Below are positions 11,251-22,500 of a DNA stretch of 64,000 bases, in pieces; positions within the stretch are counted from its first letter, which is position 1; each line of letters starts with the position of its first letter. The stretch is from Corbicula japonica (lineage: Eukaryota; Mollusca; Bivalvia; Venerida; Cyrenidae). The position numbers and the translations under genes were made by a program. The stretch covers positions 5,394,938 through 5,458,937 of the forward strand of contig JAZAYU010000008.1 in NCBI GenBank assembly GCA_038501625.1, in the 5' to 3' direction. The notes beneath the pieces are model-generated. The model did no database searches. It saw only the letters and a list, made by a program, of their open reading frames with translations, and was not told where the DNA came from.

Positions 11251-11782
11251 ATTCTGGGTTTTAATGAAAAACCACATCAATCAAACATTAAGCAAATAAT
11301 AAATAAATAAATAATAATTAAAAAATAATTGATTAGGTAAAAGTTCAAAGTTTTCTTTTTTTTTAATGTTGACAGATTGTTGCTGTTATCCAGGATCATG
11401 ATTAACTTCAGAAAATATTTTTTTATGAATTTTAAAGATTGCTAAAAGTTTAAAACGTGGTAAAATATGTTAAGATTGGTTGCTTGATTTATTTGTTTTA
11501 AGTTGTTCTTTTGATTTTTTTTGGAATGAAACATGAAAAAATGCAAATATCATTAATTTTGGCAAACATGCTATGGGTGTAAGACCTGTAAATAGACGTC
11601 ACTATATAAACTCTAGTAAACATGACATGTTTCAAAAGGCTTGCAATCATAGCTGGTACCATTTGGTAAAGGGCTTACATGCTTTTGAAGCTAAGTGTTT
11701 CTACTGTCCATTTCCAGCAAGAAAAGTAGTGGTCATCTATCAATTAACAGAGATTTGTCACCTTGAAACTGGTGGTCTAATT

Positions 11783-12430
11783 TTTATGCCCCCGAAGGGA
11801 GGCATATAGTAATCGGACCGTCCGTCCATCGCGTCCGTCTGTCCGTCCGAAATAATCTTGTCCTCGCTTCTTCTCCAAAACCGCTTGAGGGATTTCTTTG
11901 AAACTTCACAGGAGTGTTTGTCACCAAGCCTAGTTGTGCAGATCATCAGGAATTTCTGCTCGGATTATTTTTGGCTGAGTTATGGCCCTTTTTAGCAAAA
12001 ATCGTGTCCTCGCTTCTTTTCTGAAACCGCTTGAGGGATTTCATTGAAACTTCACAGGAGTGTTTGTCACCAAGCCTAGTTATGCATATCTTAAGGAATT
12101 TCTGATCAGATTTTTTTTGGCGGAGTTATGGGCCTTTTAACCTAACCCTAACCCTAAGCTTTTTTGAAACCGCTTGAGGGATTTCATTGAAACTTCACAG
12201 GCGTGTTTGTCACCAAGCCTAGTTGTGCATTTCCTAAGGAATTTCTGATCGGATTATTTTTGGCGGAGTTATGGGCCTTTTTACCTAACCCTAACCCTAA
12301 GGTAAATTTTGTTAAAGCAATAGAGGTTACATTTTTTGTCCGATTGTCATGAAATTTGGTATGAATATTGATATTGATGATTTCTACACAAATGATTAAA
12401 ATCATGTTGTTAAATTGACCAGGGGCCCGC
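11783..12430 (+). mobile_element. Pearl/Helentron-like element A
   Basis: A short hairpin head ATGCCCCCGAAGGGAGGCAT (11786-11805) is followed by a CCGT/GTCC microsatellite (11817-11848). Three tandem monomers of about 150 bp follow, each with CGCTTGAGGGATTTC, TTGAAACTTCACAGG and a GAGTTATGGnCCTTTT end. Monomers 2 and 3 carry the short telomere-like word CCTAACCCTAACCCTAAG (12140 and 12284). This head, microsatellite and monomer order is that described for bivalve 'pearl' elements, now viewed as non-autonomous Helentron relatives. Confidence 0.75.
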
Positions 12431-13009
12431 CCTGGGGATTTTAATTTTTTTTTCTTTCAAAATCTGTTTTTAACCTTTGATTTTCTACAGTTATCAACCA
12501 GATTTTGACACAAGCTTTATACCATCTTAAAATTCAATCTTTCCTGAACAATTCATTCACTGGTTTTTCAGTGATAAAATTTGAAACAAAAATTTTAGTA
12601 GCAGAGTGAAAATTTCAAGTGTCAAAATCCAATATTTCTACCTGTCTTCAGCTACATATGATGTTTACCAGTTTATTCATTAATATTGGTCAAGTTGCTG
12701 GACAATGACCTCATGAACTTTGCTGCTTAGATCTGTGTTATGCAATATTAAGAACTTTGCTCTGGAAGATTTTATAGGGTAAATTTTGTCATTTTCTATG
12801 GATAGTGACCAAATAAACTTTTTTACTTTATAGCACTTTGAAAATCAGGCTTTTCTGAATATGTTATTCACTGTTTGTAAGTAAAACAACAAAAAGAACA
12901 ACAACAACAAATATGAAGCACATTCTCAAAATGTTAAGACTAAATTTAAGAAAGTCTTAGATGTATACAGTGTATGTACACAAACTGGCAAGTTAAGGCC
13001 ACACTTTTT
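12431..13009. other. Intergenic, nothing recognised
   Basis: AT-rich sequence with no coding signal, no clear repeat ends and only a short ACAACAACAAC tract near 12896-12910. Confidence 0.5.
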
Positions 13010-15215
13010 TAAGCTCCCCGCAGAAATTCGGGGGAGCATATAGTCGCCAAGTTGTCGGTCAGTCCGTCAGTACGTCCCACATTCTTTAACACTCTAGTGG
13101 TCAAATATTTGCCTCGATTGTTTTGAAACTTGGTCAGGATGTTTGTCCCAATGATTTCTCAGATGAGTTCAAATATGGGTCATCTGGGTCCAAAAATTAG
13201 GTCACTGTTACTAAAAATAGAATTTTCTTGTTAACACTCTAGCGATCACATTTTTGCTCTGATTGTCATGGAACTTAGTCAGGATGTTTGTCCCCATGAT
13301 TTTTTGGACAAGTTTTAATATGGGTCATCTGGGTCCAAAAACTAGGTCACTGTTACTTAAAATAGAATTTTCTTGTTAACACTCTAGCGGTCACATTTTT
13401 GCTCCGATTGTCACGAAACATGGTCAGGACATTAGTCCCAGTAATTACTTGGAACAGTTCGAATATGGGTCATCTGGAATCAAAAACTTGGTCACTGTTA
13501 CTAAAAATAGAATTATCTTGTCTTGGCTGTAAATTTGTTATTATGCCCCCACAAAGTGGGAGGCATATAGAGTTGCACTCGTCCATCTGTCCGTCCGTCC
13601 GTACGTCCCCAAATCTTGTGGCATCAACTCCTCCTAAACTATAAGGCGGATTTCTTTCAAACTTGCACAGATGATCAAGCAGGATGTGTAGATGATCGTG
13701 AAGAAAGGATTTTTTTCTCCGACTATTTTTACCAGAGTTATGACCCTTTGTTAATTTCAGTAGTTAAATCTTGTGGCGTCAACTCCTCCTAAACTATAAG
13801 GCAGATTTCTTTCAAACTTGCACAGATGATCAAGCAGGATGTGTAGATGATCGTGAAGAAAGGATTTTTTCCTGCGACCATTTTAACCAGAGTTATGGCC
13901 CTTTGTTAATTTCAGTAATTAAATCTTGTGGCGTCAACTCCTCCTAAACTTCTAGGGGGATTTCTTGCAAACTTGCACAGATGATGAAGCAGGATGTGTA
14001 GATGATCGTGAAGAAAGGATTTTTTCGTGCGACCATTTTTACCAGAGTTATGGCCCATTGTTTTTTTCAGTAATAATATCTTGTGGCATTAACTCCACAT
14101 TTACTTTTGGACAGATTTCTTTATAACTTGCACACATTATCAAGCTTGATGGGTAGATGATCATAAAGAAAAGATTTTTTCCTGCTGCCATTTTTACCAC
14201 AGTTATGGCCCTTTGTTTATATCACTTACAAAATTTTGTGGCATCAACTCCACATTTTCAATTTAGCTGATTTCTTTCAAACTTGCACAGATGATTAGAC
14301 ATGATGTGAAGATTGTTGTAAAGGACATTGTCTTGCAACAATTTTCACCAGAGTTATGGCCCTTCGTTTATGTTAGTTATTAAATTTTGTGGCACTTACT
14401 CCTCATTTACTAATCATGATCACCACATGTTGTTAATACCTGGTACAAAATTTTGTAAAAAATGTTGTTGCAGCAGTGGGGGCATCAGTGTCCTGAGGAC
14501 ACAGTCTAGTTTCTCATTGGATTTCAAAATAACTTGGCACAAATGTTCACCATGACAAGGCGGTGTGTTGAGTACAAAACCATGTCGGTTGGTCCAAGGT
14601 CAAGGTCACTGTTCCTAAAAATGGAATTTTCTTGTTAACACTTTAGTGGTCACATTTTTGCTCTGATTGTCCGATTGCAAAGAAACATGGTCAGGACATT
14701 AGTCCCAGTTATTAATTGGACGAGTTTGAATATGGGTCATCTGGGGTCAAAAACTAGGTCACTGTTAATAAAAATAGAAAAATCTTGTCCAGGCTGTAAA
14801 TTTGTTATTTCTCATTGGATTTTAAAATAACTTGGCTCAAATGTTTACCATGACAAGATGTTGTTTCCCGTATAATACCCATGGCTGTTTGTCCAAGGTC
14901 AAGATCACTGTTACTAAAAATAAAATTTTCTTGTCTGGGCTGTAACTTCTTAATGAATGGAGTGATTTCAAAATAACTTTACATAAATGTTTACCATGAC
15001 AAGGGGTTGCGTACAATACCCATGCCGGTAGGTCCAAGGTCAAGGTAGCTGTTACTAAAAATAGCATTTTCTTTTCCAAGCTGTAAATTTGTTGTTTCTT
15101 ATTGGATTTTAAAAGAACTTGGTGAAAATGTTCACCATATCGAGACGATGGGTCACATACAACACAACTTTGTTGTATTCAGGTGAGCGATAAAGGGCCA
15201 TCGTGGCCCTCTTGT
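13010..15215 (+). mobile_element. Pearl/Helentron-like element B, interrupted by element C
   Basis: The head hairpin is AGCTCCCCGCAG...TTCGGGGGAGC (13013-13034), followed by GTC/CGT-rich sequence. Monomers of about 145-160 bp occupy 13080-13540 and 14511-15170, carrying GGTCAAGGTCACTG, TTACTAAAAATAGAATTTTCTTG and ATTTCAAAATAACTTGGC words. The tail at about 15183-15213 is GGTGAGCGATAAAGGGCCAT followed by CGTGGCCCTCTTG, a strong hairpin. A second tail-like segment lies at 15276-15305. The array is split by a complete second element at 13543-14510. Confidence 0.75.
13543..14510 (+). mobile_element. Pearl/Helentron-like element C, nested in element B
   Basis: The head hairpin ATGCCCCCACAAAGTGGGAGGCAT begins at 13543, followed by CCGT repeats. 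Monomers of about 155 bp (TTGTGGCATCAACTCCTCC...ATTTCTTTCAAACTTGCACAG...CCAGAGTTATGGCCC) occur about six times. The 3' end is GTGTCCTGAGGACACAGTCTAG, a hairpin followed by CTAG at 14506-14509. The host monomer reads continuously across the insertion (AAATTTGTTATT before, TTCTCATTGG after), as shown by the uninterrupted copy near 14797. Its boundaries are therefore known to about one base, and it made no long target duplication. Confidence 0.85.
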
Positions 15216-15582
15216 TTCCCTTGATTTTACCAAACTTGCACACAACTCTTACAACCATTGAGCAGTTGTTGACAGGTGAGCCACCCTATGGACCCTCTTG
15301 TTGCAAGGGTTATAGGCCCTTACTCTTTACTATTTAACTTCAACATGCATATTTTTACTACATATGTATACCAATTCGATTTCAAAGCTGCATTTCGGGG
15401 GCATTTGTCAATTTCAAGTGACAGCTCTTGTTAATTTTCTAACTTCAAAACTGTTTTACATATGCCATCATAAAACCAGGGTCTTTCTATTCTTTCAAAA
15501 CACCACAATACAAAACTTACTGATGGAGGGGGAGGAAAAAGGTCAGATCAAACTTCTAACTCGCTCCTTAGTTGAAATGATG

Positions 15583-16175
15583 CCCATTTTTAGCTCGACT
15601 TTTCGAAGAATATGGCGAGCTATTGTACTCACTTGGGCGTCGGCGTCCCGCTTTGGTTGAAGTTTGCCTGCATCCTACCTATATCTTAAAAACTACTATA
15701 GCTAAAGCTTTGAACTTGGCACACTTGTTCATCATCATGTCTCGATCGTGTATGCCAAGAACCATAACTCTAACTTTCATTTTGATCAAATTATGGCCCT
15801 TTTTTACTTAGAATTTCAGGTTAAAGTTTGCGTGCAAGCTACTGTACAAACTCATTACTTCAGTACTTTTTATACTACAGCTTTGAAACTTTCAACACTT
15901 GTTCATCATCATATCCCAAGTGTGTATGCCAAGAACCATAACTCTAACTTTCATTTTCATCAAATTATGCCCCTTTTTCGACTTAGAATTTCAGGTTAAA
16001 GTTTGCGTGCAAGCAAGTGTACTAACCCATAACTTCCATACTACTTATACTACAGCTTTGAAACTTCCAACACTTGTTCATCATCATATCCCAAGTGTGT
16101 TTGCCAAGAACCATAACTCTAACTTCCATTTTGTTCAAATTATGGCCCTTTTTCGGCATAGAATTTCAGGTTAAA
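15583..16175 (+). mobile_element. Pearl/Helentron-like element D
   Basis: The head TAGCTCGACTTTTCGAAGAATATGGCGAGCTA forms a hairpin (15593-15622) and is followed by GGGCGTCGGCGTCCC. Three monomers of about 155 bp share AGGTTAAAGTTTGCGTGCAAG, CAACACTTGTTCATCATCAT, GCCAAGAACCATAACTCTAAC and TCAAATTATGGCCCTTTTTC. It ends about 390 bp before the NSMCE1 5' UTR exon. Related monomers and a hairpin containing GACTATTCGAATAGTC recur at 51890-52245. Confidence 0.75.
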
Positions 16176-16582
16176 GTTTGAAATGTTTCATACAAGAACG
16201 GGTTAAATTGAAGTAATGCCGCTTTAAAACAAGCATTTGTTTATATTTTTGTGTTGCCCTTTTGAAGAAAAGTTGATGCATAGTGATCGCTTTGTCCATC
16301 TGTCTTTGCCATTTATGAATATTTCTTCATCAAACTTTCAAATTATATTGCATATGACAACACAGTTGTGATGATGCCAAATTCTTCAGGTCAAGTTCAC
16401 ATGAGATGAAGATATGCCCCTTTAAACCTTTAAACAGTGACAAAAAGCTCTGAGTAACTCAATATTTTCTAAGTTAGTGACAGTTGTTGCATAATTACAT
16501 GATTCTGCTGCAGATTTTGAAGATAACTGACTTTTAAGATTAAAAACTGTACTGACTTTATTTTCAGAAGAAATTTTTAAGC

Positions 16583-19500
16583 ATGGCAATGAAAGATTGT
16601 CACCGTATGTTCTTGCAGTCATTCATGTCCAGAGGAATTCTGAATGCCAATGATGTGTTTGACTTGCTCAATCGATGTAGTCAAAGATATGGTGGTATGT
16701 ATTTTTTCAAAATTAAGTTTTCAATTTTCTGTCGGCAGCTATGCCAGCTAAATTTGTTGACAAGTAAAATTGTAAACATCATAAAACGAAAAGTAAGGCA
16801 AAAGTGAATCCTGATTAGGATGTTTGTAAAATAAACCGTTTTAAATAAACCAGAACAGGGTTCGACATTAAGGCCCGACCGAACGACATTTACTAGTTAA
16901 TCGACAGTTCGGTCTTGTCACGTCCTAGGCTAGCTGGACCGAGTGGTCGGGTTGCAAAATTGTCAAAATCCGCCAAAAAATTCGGTTTCATTAAGTTTCA
17001 AAAGCAAAATTTCGGTAAATCTCTGACAATATTTGCCGATTCAATTTCCCTTCAGTAACTGGGAACTTTGTCGTTACTATTTTTAAACAATCTTGACATG
17101 TGTTCAACTAAATCGCTATGTATCCAGATCGAGGCTGTGTTATCTAAAATAAAACATATAAAATGCCCGTATGTATACGTCATAGTCTGTTTATTTCATA
17201 GAGCAACAATGAAACAAATCGACAATGACATGTCCATACGGGCATTTTCCAAGTCAAATCGAGACATTGTTTCGTGGATCTTACAATGTCGTAATGATAT
17301 TCATTATGGAACTGTCGCGAGTAAGTAAATTCATGCTATCCGCGTATTTACATTTATGTATGTGCTCCAATGATCCTTTATACAATTATGAAACTTTTTG
17401 ATTGTAAGATAAAACCAACTAAAACAAATTCATACATACTCGTGACAGTTCCTATAAATTGATGGAATCCCAAGTTATATGACATCGGACTGTTTCCGGT
17501 TTTGTTTTGTTAATAGTGTGACACACAACAGTAAAATGTCAAATAAAAACGATCTTCTTAATTTTGGCCATTGAAGGTCCACCTAATCATTCATGCAATG
17601 CCCACCAAGCCCTTGAACATTGGTGGCATGGGGGACAAAGGGCCAGACGTCCAGACTGATGTGTAACTATAACCTAGTAACTGTGTAACTCATACCTGAC
17701 ATTGTTTTTTAAGTTCAGTGTTGTTAACAATAAATCATGATTGACAGTTCAGAGTTGAAGCTATTTAATATGGTACTCACTGTTTCTAATTTTGGTTAGT
17801 AATTTTGTTTGTTCATGGTATATATGCATGTTTAACTTATATACATATATCAGTGTTGTGCCCTTACAACAAGCCTGTGTACATTTTCAGTGTTGTAGTA
17901 CTGTTAACATGTTGGTCTAGTACATGAAAAGTCAGGTCTAGTAGATTTTCAAAGAAACTGGACCACTGGTCTAGTTATTGAAAAAGTTAATGTCGAACCC
18001 TGCAGAACTTAACAGAAAATATAAGTGATCAGTCTATAAACTTTTTAAGCTAAAAAGCTGTGAAAATAAACTTTAAATTACCAAACTTTCTTCATATTTT
18101 GCATTGTAACATCAAACCTATTGACAGTTATTTTACATTTTATTTTAATAAGCATATTTACTTTAGCCCCGTTGGTTGAGCATAGTGCATAAAGGGTTAA
18201 ATAACCTTACAGTTCTTAAATTTACATGCTTATTTCTCACTCCGTAAATAAGCGAGCATGCATGTTTGGTGAATAAACATAAATAATATGTGTTCCTGTT
18301 TGCTTGTAGAATTAGTAGAGGACAAGAGGCAGACGTTGCTGAGTTACGTTCACTTGATCAATGATAAAATACGAGTGTTTGGAATGGAAATCAAAAAGGT
18401 TATAAATGAAGTTGATGGGACAAGTCACTATGGACTGGTATGTGGGTGTTCCTGTTGTTGACATTGGATTTGTAATAAAAAAAATTAGACTACAAAACAT
18501 ACTGATTGAAGTTTGATAATTTGATCCGGGAAAAAAATCGTTTGAAATATCTGCAGTTCGAATCATCAAAAAATGAACATAGTGTATCAATAATTCAAAA
18601 CCAAATGTTTCTTATTTTTCGTGCATAAGAATAAGAAACTTTAGAGATTCAAATGAATTTCTTTATAAATTCACTTTACTATGCCAGAATGTGTAAAATC
18701 AATAAGGTTTTTATTAGCTCACCTTTGGCTCATGGTCTTTGTCCATTTTCAGTCGTTCTAGGTTCGTCGTCCATCAACAATTTGCTTCTCTTCTTAAACC
18801 GTAGTCCCGCTGTGTGACTCAAACAAGGGGGTCCTATGGGACCAATACCCTGTGTCTGATTTTCATCCTAAACATAAAAAAATCTTTACAACGTCCGTGG
18901 TAGGACTACTTTAACCAAATTTGTCCTGAAGCATCCTGGCACTGATGTCTACAAAAGTTGTTTGAATCTTGACCAGCCACAGGGCTTATAAGCCAGGTCT
19001 TCAAATATCTTCTCAAAAGCCACTGGGTAGATTTTAATCGAATTTGGCCTGAAGCAACCTTGCATTGACTCTTTTAAAATTGTTCAAATAATGACCCAAG
19101 ACTCAACCATTTTCAAGCCACAAGGCTTATAAGCAAAATATAATAATTTGCTTCAAACAACATCTCCTTTGAAACCACTGGATGGATTTTAACCAAATTT
19201 GTCCTGAATCCTACTGGTACTGATATCTACAAAAGTTGTTTAATCATGCCCATAGGATCAACTGCTCCCAAGCCACAGGGCTTTTAAGCAAAATCTTTTA
19301 GAAAAACTTCGTCTCAAAAACCACTGGAAAGATTTTAACCAAATGAAGCAACCTTGCATTGTCCTCTTCAAAAGTTGTTCAGATAATCGACTCTAAAGGC
19401 AACCATTGCCAAGCCAAAGGACTTATAAGCAAAATATAACAATTTGCTTCAAACAAAATCTCCTTTGAAACCATTAATGAATTTCATCCTAATTTGACCT

Positions 19501-22500
19501 TAAACATTGATCTCATCCAATGTTGTTTGAATCATGATCATAGGGTGAACTGCTCCTCAGCCATTGGGCTTATAAGCAAAATTTAAATAATCTTCTTAAA
19601 AAACACATGGATAGATTTTATAACAGTGTGGCCTGAAGCATCGTGGGATATATTTCTTCAAAAGCTCTTGAGAAAATGACCCTGTGCAGTACCATTCCCC
19701 AGCCACAGGGCTTACAAGCAAAATCCTATAACATATTCTTGTCAAAAACCACTAAGTAGATTTTGACCACGTTTTGCCATACCACACTATACTGTATGCC
19801 ATATCATACCATACCATACTTCCAATGTGTGTTGTTGTACCTTTTATTTTATGTACCTAAGAATCAGGTGAGCAATTTAGGGCCATTTGGGCCTCCTGTT
19901 TCTAATACAATTTTACTGTTTCACAAACATGTTCACAGTAAACTTATTAAACATTTTTATCTGTATCAGTAACCGGTTCTAATTGATAAATTTGTTGTAT
20001 AGTTTTTAAAACACTCAGGATTTGTTGGGAAAAATCAGTTATTTTCAGTTGGAAAATTGGTTAATAAATAAGGTTGCAAAGCCCTGCTGCACTTGATCTG
20101 TTATGCTGAACTCTGATAGGAGCTTTCTAGATGTTTTAGACCACCTTTGATAGTCATCCAATACTTTTGAATTGTACATTTCAGGTAAATACAACAGAAA
20201 CCAGCATAACCCTGCTTGCCTCTACATTCACAGATAATGAGCTTCAATTCTTCAAGAAACTTGTACGTATGCATATAACAGAGAACTCAAACTAATGTAG
20301 CATGTAAGGTGAGGGTATTTCTGCCCTGTACTATCTATGTATTACTGCTATATGTACGGTAAGGCTTTCTGTTCCCAATACTTTCAAATTAGAACACATA
20401 TTGTAATACAGTTTGCAATTCACAATATGTTTTCTTATATCAAGTTAGAGTATAAACTATAAAAAATTGTAAATAAATACCAAATGTATTACTTAAATAA
20501 TGAGTCGACCATGTCCTGTTTCATGTAAGCAACATACTATTCATGCGACATGTAGTCTTGGTAGCCATGGAAGCAGAGTTGTGCAGTCGATAGTTGACAG
20601 GTTAATAGTGGATTAAGCTTTGAAAAATTGTACATGTACATAATTTTCGTGATAAATTATGAGCCTCTAAGACCATTCAAATTTTGATGACTGATTTTTT
20701 TTACCAATTTTGGAAAATATATTGGACATTTTTGTTGGAAATCGGATAATCTCTGGCCTGCAGAAAATTTTTGAAACACTGTATATTAGTATTTTTAGCG
20801 GTTAAGTGACTTGAAAATTTGGTTATAGAAAATGTAATAAAACAGTTCCAATGTATGCAGTATGTTGTGTCTGTATTGGTTTTATTATTCCACAAACCTC
20901 TAAACCAGAGGAATATTGCTACATGCATGGCTTTTATTTCTTTCTTTAGCAGGGACCATTAATAAGCACCTTTCCCAATCAAAATTACTCAAAATCATGC
21001 AATTATCCCACAGAAGTGTAATTTACATCAGGTTATTCATTCCCTTTACAAGGAATGTCATGCTAAATGTGAAATTTCCCCCTAAATTACAGGCTGGCAG
21101 TGAATGGCAATTCTGAAATGCCCCATATTTATTTATCCCCCCGCCAAAGGTGAGGGGGGATATTAGAAATGCCCTTCGTCCGTGCGTCCGTCCGAAACAA
21201 TTTTGTCCAGAGCATAAGTCCAAAACTACTGGAGGGATTTTATTCAAACTTCATACACTTACAGAGCACATTGGTAGGTAGTGCAGTGTGCAAGAACAAT
21301 AACTCTACCTTGCCTATTTTTAGAGTTATTCCCCTGTATCATATTTACTTGATAAATTTTGTGCGGAGCATAAATCCAAAACTACGTGAGGGATTTTATT
21401 CAAACTTCATACACTGACAGAGCACCTTGGTAGGTAGTGCAGTGTGCAAGAACAATAACTCTACCTTGCCTATTTTTAGAGTTATTCCTCTTTATCATAT
21501 TTACTTGATAAATTTTGTCCGGAGCATAATTCCAAAACTACTTGATGGATTTTATTCAAACTTCATTCACTGACAGAGCACATTGGTAGGTAGTGCAATG
21601 TGCAAGAACAATAACTCTACCTTGCCTATTTTTAGAGTTATTCCTCTTTATCATATTTACTTGATAAATTTTGTCCGGAGCATAACTAAAAAACTACTTG
21701 ATGGATTTTATTCAAACTTCATACACTGACAGAACACATTAGTAGGTAGTGCAGTGTGCAAGAACAATAACACTACCTTGCCTATTTTTAGAGTTATTCC
21801 TCTTTATCATATTTACTTGATAAATTTTGTCCGGAGCATAACTCCAAAACTACTTGAGGGATTTTATTCAAACTTCATTCACTGACAGAGCACATTGGTA
21901 GGTGTGAAGAACAATAACTCTACCTTTCCTATTTTTAGAGTTATTTCACTTTATCAGAATTACTTGATAAATTTTGTCCAGAGCATAACTCAAAAACTAC
22001 TTGAGGGATTTTATTCAAATTTCATATACTGACAGAGCACATTAGTAGGTAGTGCAGTGTGCAAGTCCAATAACTCTACCTTGCCTATTTTTTAGAGTTA
22101 TTCCCTTTATCAGATTTACTTGATAAATTTTGTCCATAGCTTAACTCCAAAACTTAAAAGGATTTCCTCTCCAGGTAAATTATACGAAAGTACAACCTTC
22201 AGGTAACTTTTTTCCGGTGGGGGGATTAACCATGTGTAACATGGCTCTTGTTATACTGTATATTGTGAAGTTGTATTTGTGTAACCTTTTCATTGTGAAA
22301 TTGATCATTTATGTTGTTTTGTTATGTGATTGAACCTGTCATGTGTGTTGATACTTCCTGTGTAGAGATTCCATTTACTTCGAAACACCTTCATTACATT
22401 GGCGATCAGTGTCGATCCAGATCAGCTGACATATTTTTGCTGTCCCATCAGATCAGTTGACACATTTGTGCTGTCTGATCAAGATCTGCAGTGTTTGCTT

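Noticed and set aside
16566..16582. Treating the AG at 16566-16567 as proof of an upstream 5' UTR exon of NSMCE1
   Set aside because: The acceptor is plausible, but no upstream exon or promoter could be identified, so it is noted as likely and not annotated separately.
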